From Reclinomonas americana ATCC 50394 (taxonomy: Eukaryota > Jakobida > Jakobea > Jakobida): a DNA stretch of 43,127 nucleotides. The stretch spans positions 39,993 through 83,119 of the forward strand of contig PS015502.1 of the NCBI GenBank assembly GCA_048213135.1, in the 5' to 3' direction. The first letter of the stretch is position 1, and each line of letters opens with the position of its first letter. Below, piece by piece: positions 1 through 9,118 of the stretch. The translations under genes were made by a program, and so were the position numbers. The notes under the pieces were generated by a model. It did not search any database and was not told where the DNA came from. It saw nothing but the letters and a program-made list of their open reading frames with translations.

Positions 1-1080
1 AACGAAGAGCGCTGGTGACAGCACTGGGAACGCACAATGCAGGGTTACGTCGGCGTGCGCGCACACGTGTGTGTGTGTGCATTTTGCGCTGTGCTGTTGT
101 TGATTGATGATTGTGTGTCGTCCTCAGGGCTCCGTTTACCATTCAGCGATTGTGTGAGTTGCTGGTGGACCCGCATCGCCACTATCGCAGTCTGCGCAAG
201 TTTGTGTGCGCTGTGGACAAGGTGTTGAATGTGGTGTCACCGTCTACCGTGGCCACGGCGACCGACGACGAAATGGTGGCTGTCGACGATTCGGAGGAGC
301 CCGCCGTGCCCATGGAGGAGGAGCCACCGGTGCGTCGGCCCCTCCCCCTCTGCTTCGCCGCATGCACTCATATTGTGCACAGGTTACTCCCTCGGTGCCA
401 TCGCCGTTGCCGTCACCCGGTCGCACATCGTCGCTCTTCTTCGGAAGCCACAGTCCGAATCGCGTGCCGCTGATTCCACAGCACGCCATCAGCGAGCCTC
501 ACCCGTTGCATCACCAGCCACCACCTGAACCGTTCGAGGCGAATCCGTTGCCTTTCGAGGCTCACATGCCGCTGGATCCGCACCACGCTTCCGGCTCCGG
601 CAGCTCCAGTGGCAGCACCTCACCACTTCTTCATCGACCGCAGTCGACGGCTTCCATGCGACCGTTGTCGCCGCCACCGTCGCCGCCGCGAGGCCTGCTC
701 GGCGCCAGCCACGTGGTACACCCACCAATGTCACCACCGCGGCTCCTGTCACAGCAGCAGCCGCCAATGTCGCCACCATCTCCCAATGGTTTGTTGCTTC
801 CCCCCCCCCCCCGTGTGTGTTGACAAGTGATGGAATGGGGCCTGACGGCAACAACAACGCAGCACCAAGCTCGCTCTTCCACACACAACACCCGCCATCG
901 GCGGTGGGTGCTCTCTGGCGGGCTCATGTTGCCACGGTGGAGGAGCCCGACGAACTGGCTCCGGTTGAAATACGTCCTCGACCGCCACCACCGCCGCCGG
1001 CAGTACAGCAGCAGCAGCAGAGTAGCAGCATGTCGGCGAGTGGGGACGCGGAAATGCGCGATGTCCAAGCGCCGGAATAA
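1..1080 (+). CDS. PPP4R2: Protein phosphatase 4 regulatory subunit 2 homologue, 5' partial
   Basis: PPP4R2 is a regulatory subunit of the PP4 phosphatase complex (PP4C/R2/R3), which acts in centrosome maturation and DNA-damage signalling. The exon starting at 128 reads APFTIQRLCELLVDP, almost the same as the conserved core of animal PPP4R2. The visible model is exon 1-14, intron 15-127, exon 128-329, intron 330-382, exon 383-788, intron 789-862 and exon 863-1080. The phases agree and give 279 residues plus stop. The N-terminus lies outside the window. After the conserved block the protein is acidic, then rich in Pro, Ser and Gln, and it ends in a short acidic tail (AEMRDVQAPE), as family members do. 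A run of 14 C's falls inside the intron at 789-862, so it does not affect the frame. The next gene on the same strand starts 72 bp downstream. Confidence 0.85.
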
Positions 1081-1152
1081 AGAGAATGCAAAGTTGGTAC
1101 GCTCTCGCCGCGGCAGGACACACACACACATGCACCGCGGTGCGAGCAGCGA

Positions 1153-3684
1153 ATGAGCGTAGCCTTTGTCGACAATCCAGTGTTTGCCGAGTACCTCGAT
1201 GGTACACGCAGCAGCGCGTACGCTCGTGTGTGAGCGGAGTGGACAACTGAGTGTGCCCTCTCTCTCTCTCTCTCTCTTTCTCCCTCATCGCAGAGTTGCA
1301 GCAGTCTGGCATTGAGCTGCCCGCCGTCGACATTGTACCAGCACATGCCTTGCAGCACGAGTCCGAGGAGAAGGAGCTGGAGCAGCACGCACGAGACGAG
1401 GTCAGATGCTTCGCGTGCGTGTTGGAGAGTGCGCACAAACTCAATCAACGTGCGCCTGTGCAGAGCTTGTCTCGCACGCCACCGTCGATAGCACATGTTG
1501 CACCCGCGGTACCTCGTTCTGATGGACTGACTCGTCTCTGGCGGAGGCGCCGAGCGCATGGTGCGGACTGATGAATGCAGGATCAGTTTCTTCACCTTGT
1601 CTCCGTGTGTGACCATTGGCTGCGGACCAGATTCTGTGTGGCAGTGGAGTGCGGTGGCCCCCAGCGGCGAGCAGCAGGTCGTGGCCAGCGATTCCACCGA
1701 CGAGGGCCAGCTGCAGCTCGTGGTCACGTGGCCGGTGACTGTCGCAGTGATCGCCGTGGTGCTTGCTCTGCAGTCAGAGTGCTGGATCTGTGTCTGCGTC
1801 GTCATGGCGTTGTTTGCGTTGCTGCTGGCGGTGGATTGGGTGCGTTGATTCGGGAAGGATGCAGCGTTTGTTCATGTTGTGTTGACTGAGTTTGTGCAGT
1901 ACCGGTGGGTGTTGCGGTCGTGTCGACTGGCGAATGTCGCGGCAGTAGATCGGCATTTGAGTGCGTGGCAGGAGGCAGAGCGGGCACTGGATGCGTGTGC
2001 TCGAGCCATTCGAGATGTGGAGGCTGTGCGTCGAGGATACTCGCTGTTGCGTTCTGCACTGCCCCTCTCATGTCCATCAAGTGCGCTCACGAGCCGGTTG
2101 CAGTCGCTTCTCAGCCCCCATGTTTGTGCCCGATGGCAGTGAGCCGTCGTCGCAGCCGCTTCGCCGTGAAGTGTTGGGTATTGTGTGTGATCTGCGCTAC
2201 AATGTGTACCAGCGCCTCGGCGCGCTGCTGCCCGAGCGGTCACTGCCCGCATCCTCGCCTGTCGGCGCTTCGGAAAATCTGGAGGACATTGGCCACGTGT
2301 TTACTGAGGCCGTCAGCACAGTGGCTGCCGTCTTTGACAGTGACCGCCTGTGCGTGGCGATCTCTCTCTTGCCTGGCCTGCATGCATCTCTGCTGGCCAT
2401 AGTCTCTCGATTGTGGCAAGCATCGCGATTGGCGTGCACAGCGACTGCGGACGAACTCGCTGGCGACGATGCGAGCGCACTCAATGTGCTGCGAGTGCAT
2501 GCCAGCCAGTTTGGGCGCGAACTGGCAGCCGATGTGCGCGAGATGCAAGTGCATTTGTGGAGCATCGAGAGTCTCCTCGGACAGACAGCAAGCGCGGACT
2601 CGTCCGCGACACCGGTCCAGGTCATGTGCGAGCTGCTCGATCGCTGCCTCCGCATGTCGCAGGCGTTTGCGATGTGGCAGGATCGCCTGTGGCCGCAAGG
2701 CCGTGTCGGGAGTGCTGCTGGCACCTCGAGTACCTCGTCGTTGCGTGACGCTACAATGACCGAGAGTGTCCTTTTGTTGAATGCACGCTCACGGCTAATG
2801 CCGCTCACGTAGCACCTCGGCTGCACTGGCGCGTCTGAACCCGTGGACGCAATACGTGCAAGCGGTGCTGGGAGACGGACTCGCGGATAGAGTATCGCTG
2901 TTGGCGGCGGATTGTTGCGCTGCATCACGCACCATCGTGTGCATGGTGACCTTTCTGCTGATGACATATGGCGATAGATTTTGCGAGGACGGGAACGGCG
3001 GTCGGTCGCCCAAAGCCGATACCAGCCGAGGGAGACGAGCAAGAGGAGCACGCAGCGGGCGGTGACTGGAGAGCACCGCTGGCGAGTGCGCGTCTCGCAG
3101 ACCTGCTGCAAATGGAGACGACAACGTTGGAGGTCGAGGCACTTGAAGTGGTGAGACACTGATGCGTGCAGTTGATAAATCTCTGGTGGTGCATGACCGT
3201 GGAGGGGCGCGTGCTTTCACAGGCGACAGAGAGTGCACGGCGTGAGGCGGCTACCGGTTTGTGTTTCTCGTGTTACCGATGAAAGTTCGCATTGTGCTCA
3301 TGCGTCTTCTGTCCCCTCGGCAGGCAGGTTTGCGTTGCCGCCTTTGCCGATGCAGTTCGCCATGCGAGCACAGCGGCGAGAAGAGGCCAGCATTGATGTC
3401 GACGATGTTGCGGCCGCCATGACCTCAAGCATGCCCAGCAGGGGTGCACCTACCACCCTCGGCGACAGTGACACCGATGATGATGATGCCGGCGCCGCGA
3501 GGTTCGATGTTTGTGCACGCACTGTGCCGTCTCATTTTTTCGACTCACTGCATTTCCATTCAGCGGCAGTCCGCTGCTGATGCGCGAACTGAGTGCCGTG
3601 CTGCGCAATCGTCGGGAGATTCGTGAGTCACGAATCGAAGCAGGACGTCAGCCAGCAGCACCACCGGCGCCACCTGCGTCGTGA
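1153..3684 (+). CDS. VEZT: Vezatin-like transmembrane protein
   Basis: Vezatin is an adherens-junction and myosin-VIIA-associated membrane protein; its domain family also covers the fungal peroxisomal myosin receptor Inp2. The start at 1153 gives MSVAFVDNPVFAEYLDELQQ, which parallels the vezatin N-terminus. Two adjacent hydrophobic segments (about 1735-1840) match its double membrane hairpin. They are followed by helical exons containing DVEAVRRGYSLLRSALP (from 1900) and PLRREVLGIVCDLRYNVYQ (about 2155), both aligning with the vezatin domain. An acidic linker with DSDTDDDD (about 3465) leads to a C-terminal helix containing MRELSAVLRNRREIRESRI; the stop is at 3682-3684. Clear introns include 1202-1293 and 1840-1899. 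The exon join around 1580-1680 is unresolved because the preceding exon and the hydrophobic segment lie in different frames; a very short intron or a sequence error could explain it. The identification rests on recalled similarity. Confidence 0.7.
1258..1277 (+). repeat. (CT)n polypyrimidine tract before a splice acceptor
   Basis: A pure CT run inside intron 1202-1293 of the vezatin-like gene, 16 bases before the acceptor, serving as its polypyrimidine tract. Confidence 0.85.
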
Positions 3685-3827
3685 GCAAGCGACGACAAAC
3701 CCCCGCATGCACGGACTGCACTTGTCATATTGTGCAAGTGTTCACTCAAGAGACCTGGTCACACCGAAAGAGTGTGCCAAGTCATCCCCAGCAGCTCCAT
3801 CTAAACGCATCACGTGCGGCAGAAGGC
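3685..3827. other. Convergent intergenic spacer
   Basis: This 143-bp spacer separates the stop of the vezatin-like gene (+) from the stop of the sorting nexin (-). I see no coding exon in it. It presumably carries the 3' ends of both transcripts. No canonical AATAAA is present on either strand as far as I can read. Confidence 0.5.
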
Positions 3828-6068
3828 TTAGATAGACAGCGGTTCATCCTGCGAGAATCGAACACACGAAATAAGTGAACAATCGCATCGCGTACTGGGA
3901 AACAACTCCTACAGTGAATGTACTCACTGCGCGTCCCAGAGCGCCAATGCCAGACGCCGACGACGACGACGAGCCACCAACTCGCACCGATGCACGTGAG
4001 TCGCCGCCAGACACTGTCGACGGTCTCTGCTGCACGCCACAAGATAACCATTGAAGTGAGTGACCTCTTCTTCTGAGTGCGTAGCAGCACAGCGAGGGAG
4101 TCGGCACACACCTCCGCAGTGGGCGAGCCGCGAATCATCTCCAGCAGTCGGTTGCACTGCTCAATCATCTGCACAAGCAAAAAAAGTCAGCATATACCCC
4201 CGACAGTCTTCAACCACGAGTGCACACACACACACACACACCTGGTCGGCTGAATCGCTCTCGTCGCGTCCCGACAGGCTGAGAGCATTGGCCGTGGCCC
4301 ACACCTTCTCGCGAATGAATCTCCGGTACTCGGCAGTGAGGTTCTCCAACACGCCCTCGAAACGAGCCTTCTGGAACTCGAGGCACGTCTCGTGCTGTAC
4401 CAACGGCCGTTAGGGAAGGGGAGAGGACAACATAGCGAGGAAATAAATGAAGCACGGACCTTCTTGATCTCCTCGTCGAGCGCATTGATCTTCTTGGCCG
4501 AGTCGGTCTTTTGGCGCTTGGTGATTGCATCGGCAAGGTCGCCAGAGGAGAAATCGTACAGCTGCTGTGCCTCGGGGCGGCTCTTGATCCAATCCTGCAT
4601 ATACACACACCCTCGTCAACCACACAAACAACTGCGAGGGAGATTGCTGCATGACGAACCACAAAAGAGCCAGAGGAGCGGTCGAAGAAATCGGCCACAT
4701 CACCCACATTTCGGTCCAGCGAGAATGCCTGGTACGGCAGGGGTGCAAGAGTCAGACACGCACGTACTCTGCAGAGTGAGATGAAACCGATTGCCACCAC
4801 GCACCGTGGCCTCCATGTCCTTGCCCATGGCACCAGTGATGCGATCCAGCTCGAGCCACAGCCGCTTCGTCGTGTCGTCACTCTCGTGAATGCCGAACGA
4901 CTTGAAGCCGTCTGCCACGCTCGTCATCGACTCGGCCATGGCTGCTCTCCGTGTGAGAACGATATAAGGAATGGGCATCACATGCTGCCCGCTCACCGTG
5001 CTTGCCCTTGGCCAGCTTCGAGCACACCTGGGAGAGGTGGTGCAGATCCTTGCCCACGGCCTCCATGTACTCGATGGTGGACTGCTCCTTGCCTGACAGA
5101 CGCAGTGGATCGCCCTCGCCGGGCTTCGAAAACACGCCCTTGATCTTCTTGAGGCCCATCAAGAAGGACGACTTGGTGCTGCGCTTGCGCGACTCGGTGA
5201 GCGCCTTGGCACGAAGCACGGTCTCGGAGAACAACTGTGCTGGATGCACGCGTGTCAGCTCGCTGCACGACTCACACGCATGCTGCATGCCGACGCAACA
5301 TCGGCCGAGTCCGAGATGAAGTGACGCAGATTCTGCGACGAGCGCAGCTGGTGGTGATCCGCAATCTTTTCCAAGAAGAGCTGCAGGCCTGCGACGCGCT
5401 GATCCTCAAACGTTGACGACAGCCGGTCTGTCACCGGCACACAAGGGTGAGCGAGAGCAAGAGAGGGAGAGGGGAGAGAGATCGCGTCATGACACACCGA
5501 CAAGAGACGAGTCGGGGGTCGGCGGAATCACAACGCCAGTGAACTCCTCCGCCAGCACCGAGCGCAGCCACTCAAAGTCAGCATACCGGCGGTACACAGA
5601 CAGCTGTTGGCCGGCGCCCTCGCCTTGCACAATCTGCGCACACGCACGCACACCATGAGACGAGCGAGGACAGATAGAGAGAGAGACACCGCCGCGCCAA
5701 CCTGCGTGTCGATCTGATAGAACGTGGTCTTGTCGATCTTGGTCAGCGACACCGCAAAGCGCATGAACGGGTCGCCAAACGTCACCAAGCAACTGCGTCG
5801 CCCGAGGAGCACAAGTGAATGCGAGGTCACGCGGGGCGGCATGTTGTTGCAGAAATAAGTGGACATCTCTCTCTCGCCCTCACTCATTCAGCAGACAGCG
5901 TGGTGATGAATGCCACTGTGTGTGTACATGCATGTGTGCGTGTGCACGCAACGGCCGCTGCTGCAACACCGGAGAGGCGAGCCCCGACGCCGAGGCATAC
6001 ACCGAGGCGCGCGAGCCAGCTGCCGAGCCACTCACATCACTCCATCCAGGTGCCGACGACGATGACGC
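3828..6068 (-). CDS. Sorting nexin with PX and BAR domains (SNX-BAR)
   Basis: SNX-BAR proteins bind phosphoinositides through the PX domain and bend or tubulate endosomal membranes through the BAR domain. The PX domain spans about 5792 down to 5285. It shows YRRYADFEWLRSVL (basic and aromatic lipid-binding strand), VVIPPTPDSSLVG (the usual Pro-rich loop) and FEDQRVAGLQLFLEKIADHH (C-terminal helices). Helical exons from about 5255 to 4150 form the BAR region, including LWLELDRITGAMGKDMEATV and LADAITKRQKTDSAKK. The last exon is 3828-3848 (DEPLSI then stop), spliced from a Ser/Gly-rich tail. The exon ending at 4242 is followed immediately by a (GT)n donor tract on the sense strand. The 5' end is unresolved: a Ser/Ala-rich exon at 5948-6068 is probable, but its phase does not join cleanly to the PX exon and no start codon is secure. 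I cannot pick a subfamily (SNX1/2, SNX4, SNX7/30). Confidence 0.8.
4223..4241 (-). repeat. (CA/TG)n microsatellite at an intron donor
   Basis: Nine or more CA units on the + strand read as GT on the coding strand of the sorting nexin. The exon ends with CAG at 4242 and the intron begins with the first GT of the repeat. Confidence 0.9.
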
Positions 6069-6328
6069 CTGCAGGCATGCACAAGAGACACAGAGAGAGA
6101 GAGAGACAAAGAGAGAGCGCGAGACAGTGAGTGAGCCATTTCGCCCCCCACGCCAACTCTCACACACACACGCATGCGCGCACAACAAAGAGCAGGTGAA
6201 AGAGGGAGAGCGTAGAGGCAGACAGGCGCTGCACACGCACCATGATTTGCTGCAAGAGTATACTAGTAGAAGTAAAGCGAGCAATGACAAATTACATATA
6301 TCACACACACACTCTGAGAGCACACAAC
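6069..6328. promoter_or_regulatory. Divergent region between the sorting nexin and PRPP synthetase genes
   Basis: About 260 bp lie between the first supportable sorting-nexin exon (-) and the start of the phosphoribosyl pyrophosphate synthetase gene (+). The stretch is rich in CA and GA dinucleotide runs. It must hold both promoters and the true 5' end of the sorting nexin. No TATA box or other named element is secure. Confidence 0.35.
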
Positions 6329-7886
6329 ATGCAGTCACCGCCTGACTCCAGCGATGATCGTTCCGGAGAGTTCTTCCGAGTTGCGTCTCTCACACTCTCA
6401 CACACGCACAGGCACACACGCACTGTTCATTGACACGCTCGTCATCATCGCAGTTGGGCTCGCGGATTGGCGAGTATGGCATCCTCGCAGGCTCTGCGTC
6501 CACGGAGCTCGCTGAGCGCACTGCCACCGCCCTCGGCATTCACCTCATTCCCGCCAAAGTCTCCCGCTTTGCCGACGGAGAGGTGTGTGTGTGTGTGTGT
6601 GTGTTTTGGGAGTTGTTCCGCGACAACATCTACAGCACAAACTCATCTCCGATCGTCCGCCTTTTTTTCTTTGACAACACAGATTGGCGTCAAGGTGCTG
6701 GAGAATGTCCGTGAGAAGAACGGTACCGTTGTGTGTGTGTCTTGTGTGGCTTTGCTTTTCTCCGCTTTGCATCTGATGCACCTGTATCTGTAACAGTGTT
6801 TGTGGTGCAATCGACGGCACCGCCGGTCAACGACAACCTCATGGAGTTGTTGCTGCTGATTGATGCGCTGCGTCGTGCCTCGTGCAAGGTCTCTACTGTT
6901 GATGTGGTTCGTCTTTTTTGCTGTTGTCATGGCGATCTCACATGGACCGCCATGCAGAACATTTATGCGGTCATTCCGTATTACGGGTACGCGCGACAGG
7001 ATCGCAAGACGCAGCCGCGTGTGCCCATCTCGGCGGCCTTGGTGGCCAAGATCATTGAGGGCGTCGGCGTGCATGCTGTCATTGCCGTCGACTTGCACTG
7101 GTACGCTACCACGCTGACTGATGACGATGATGTGTGCGTTCGTGTCGCTGAACCTCCGAGCCCACAGTGGCCAGATTCAGGGCTTCTTCGAGCGACCAGT
7201 CGACAACCTCTACGGCAGTGTGGTGATCAAGGACTACTTCCTGCAGCCCGAGTTCCGCGTGCCCAACCTGGTGGTGGTGTCGCCCGACGCCGGTGGTGCC
7301 GAGCGCGCCGACAAGTTCCGCTCGTACCTCGTGCAGGAGGGATTGGATGTGGGTTTTGCCATCATGAACAAGACTCGCCCGCGTGCCAACGAGGTGCGCT
7401 GTGTGGTGTTTCTCGCTACTGCAATAAGAAGAAAGGCGATGCGAGTCAACTGAACTTCGTGCGCGTGGCAGATCTCGCACATGGAGCTGATTGGCGACGT
7501 CAGTGGCGCGACCGTCATTATTGTCGATGACATGATCGACACTGCCGGCACTCTCTGCAAGGCTGCGCAGGTGCTGCGTGATGCCGGTGCAGGCGACATT
7601 TACGCGTGCGCCTCGCACGGTCTCTTCAGCGGCGAGGCTGTGGAGCGCATTGAGGCCAGCGTGCTTTCGAAGGTGTGCTTTCGTTCACCAATCATTTCAA
7701 TAGAATGCGTTTCGCTCATCGCGCCCGACCCAGGTGGTGGTGCTCGACACCGTTCACACGGAAAAGACCAGCGAGAAGATTGTCACGCTGTCGGTGGCAC
7801 CCTTGGTCGCCTCCGCCATTCGCCACGCCGGCGAGGGCCGCTCTGTCAACCAGCTTTTCGCCATGGCTGGTGTCTCCGGCCACTGA
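6329..7886 (+). CDS. Ribose-phosphate pyrophosphokinase (PRPP synthetase, class I)
   Basis: The enzyme makes 5-phosphoribosyl 1-diphosphate from ribose 5-phosphate and ATP for purine, pyrimidine, NAD, His and Trp synthesis. Eight exons join in phase: 6329-6379, 6454-6582, 6683-6722, 6797-6888, 6958-7100, 7168-7393, 7472-7672 and 7734-7886. They give 344 residues, near the usual 310-320 plus a short N-terminal extension. Visible motifs are [18 protein letters not shown], the ATP-site [31 protein letters not shown], the flexible loop KTRPRANE, and the PRPP loop [13 protein letters not shown]. The C-terminus ([11 protein letters not shown]) matches the family end. The loop followed by CKAA, and the HGLFSG stretch, resemble bacterial-type class I enzymes as much as animal PRPS1. 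The second intron starts with a (GT)n run directly at its donor. Confidence 0.93.
6583..6603 (+). repeat. (GT)n microsatellite at an intron donor
   Basis: A run of about ten GT units begins exactly at the splice donor of the second PRPP synthetase intron (intron 6583-6682), so the donor dinucleotide is the first unit of the repeat. Confidence 0.9.
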
Positions 7887-8036
7887 AATCCTGTGGCCAC
7901 GTGGTCACACTGTGGACGTAGGAGCAGCGCACCGTGTGTGCCCCCTCCTCACAATGAACTCCGTCAATCTCCCGCGTTGTCCTTGGAAGTCCTCGGTTGT
8001 CCTTGTGTGTTTGTGATTGCGGAGTGGGCAGGGACC

Positions 8037-8264
8037 ATGTGCAGCCGCGCTCCTCGTGTTTTCTTCTTCTCATTCCTCGGCCTCGTGGTTTTCATCGTCG
8101 CCATTCAAGCGTGGATGATGGCCGTGCCGCACTGGGTGGTCAGTATTTCTCCGCATCTCCACTCGCACTCGCACACACGCGTGGTCGACACACACACACA
8201 CACACACACGTGCCTCGTGTGCACGAGCTCTCTCCGACGCACAGCACACGTACATGCACACACA

Positions 8265-8302
<38 letters not shown>

Positions 8303-9057
8303 GTGTGTGTCGGTAGTTGTCTTCTCACCCTTCCGCATCACGACACGCAGAAGGGCAACTTTGATTCGTCGGCCACAGTCACCGCCGGCCTTCTCAAGGA
8401 GGTCCTCTGCATCGACGGTGCATGCATCACGGCCGACCTCGATGGCGACCTGCAGTCACAAGGCAAACAGGTTCGGAAATGACTTGTCGGTGCGCTCGTG
8501 CGAGTGTGCACTGCTGACGATGTGTGTGCGTCTGTTGCGCACAGACTCTCATCTTCCTGATCTTTGGCGAGATTGCGGTTGGTATCGCTCTGGCATTCTA
8601 CATTGTGTTCTGGCTGAAGGGATACCGCTTCCTGTGGAAACTGCTGGCCATTCTGTTCCATGGTGCTGGCGTCGCTCTCTGCTTCATTGGAGTCATCAAG
8701 TACACCACGGGTGTAAATCGCCAGGGTGGCAGCTGGGACTACTCGTACATTGTCACGTGGTTGATTACCCTCGTCGGCGCCCTGATCGTGTTCTTCCCGC
8801 TGTTCTTGAGACCGACGCCCGAAGACAAGATGAAGCGGCCGCTGTCGGAGCACATGGGTGGACCCGAGCGGAGTGACACGCTGTTGCGTCTCTGTCTCTT
8901 GCGTTCTCTCGTCGCGTCTCCTGCTTTGTCACTCGCCCTCACTTTCCGTCGCGTGACTGCAGCATGGTGCCTGCAAAGCATCCACACAGCGATTCCGTGT
9001 AATAAGGACCTCTTCTCCGCCAGCTGCATCGCAGCAGCTCGTAGGGCCATGAAATGA
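8037..9057 (+). CDS. Claudin-like four-transmembrane protein
   Basis: Exons 8037-8138, 8351-8470 and 8545-9057 join in phase to give 244 residues. There are four hydrophobic segments: one in exon 1 (FFFSFLGLVVFIVAIQAW) and three in exon 3, around residues 75-97, 103-127 and 139-161. A Trp ends exon 1, and the first extracellular loop in exon 2 has Gly-Leu and two closely spaced Cys (GLLKEVLCIDGACI). This resembles the W-GL-C-C pattern of the PMP22/claudin superfamily but is not a perfect claudin signature. The tail after about 8850 may contain another intron ending in ctgcag near 8963, which would change the C-terminus. The first intron (8139-8350) is mostly CA and CT repeats. Tight-junction function should not be assumed; unicellular relatives carry related four-span proteins of unknown role. 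Confidence 0.6.
8189..8300 (+). repeat. (CA)n and (CT)n microsatellites inside an intron
   Basis: Intron 1 of the claudin-like gene contains a (CA)n run at about 8189-8209 and a longer (CT)n run at about 8267-8300. The CT run may act as an extended polypyrimidine tract before the acceptor at 8350. Confidence 0.9.
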
Positions 9058-9118
9058 AACTCATCGGCGTACAAGACATTTTCTGCTTCGTGTACTACAC
9101 TCTGCGTGCCCCATTTTT

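Noticed and set aside
789-862. Frameshift caused by the C homopolymer in PPP4R2
   Set aside because: The run lies in an intron whose donor at 789 and acceptor at 861-862 keep the reading frame.
924-1805. 293-residue - strand frame opposite PPP4R2 and the vezatin-like gene
   Set aside because: It is antisense to well-supported exons, with Ser/Arg/Cys-rich shadow composition.
7101-7167. C/D box snoRNA in a PRPP synthetase intron (TGATGA and CTGA motifs)
   Set aside because: The motifs are about 30 nt apart with no terminal stem, too short for a C/D snoRNA.
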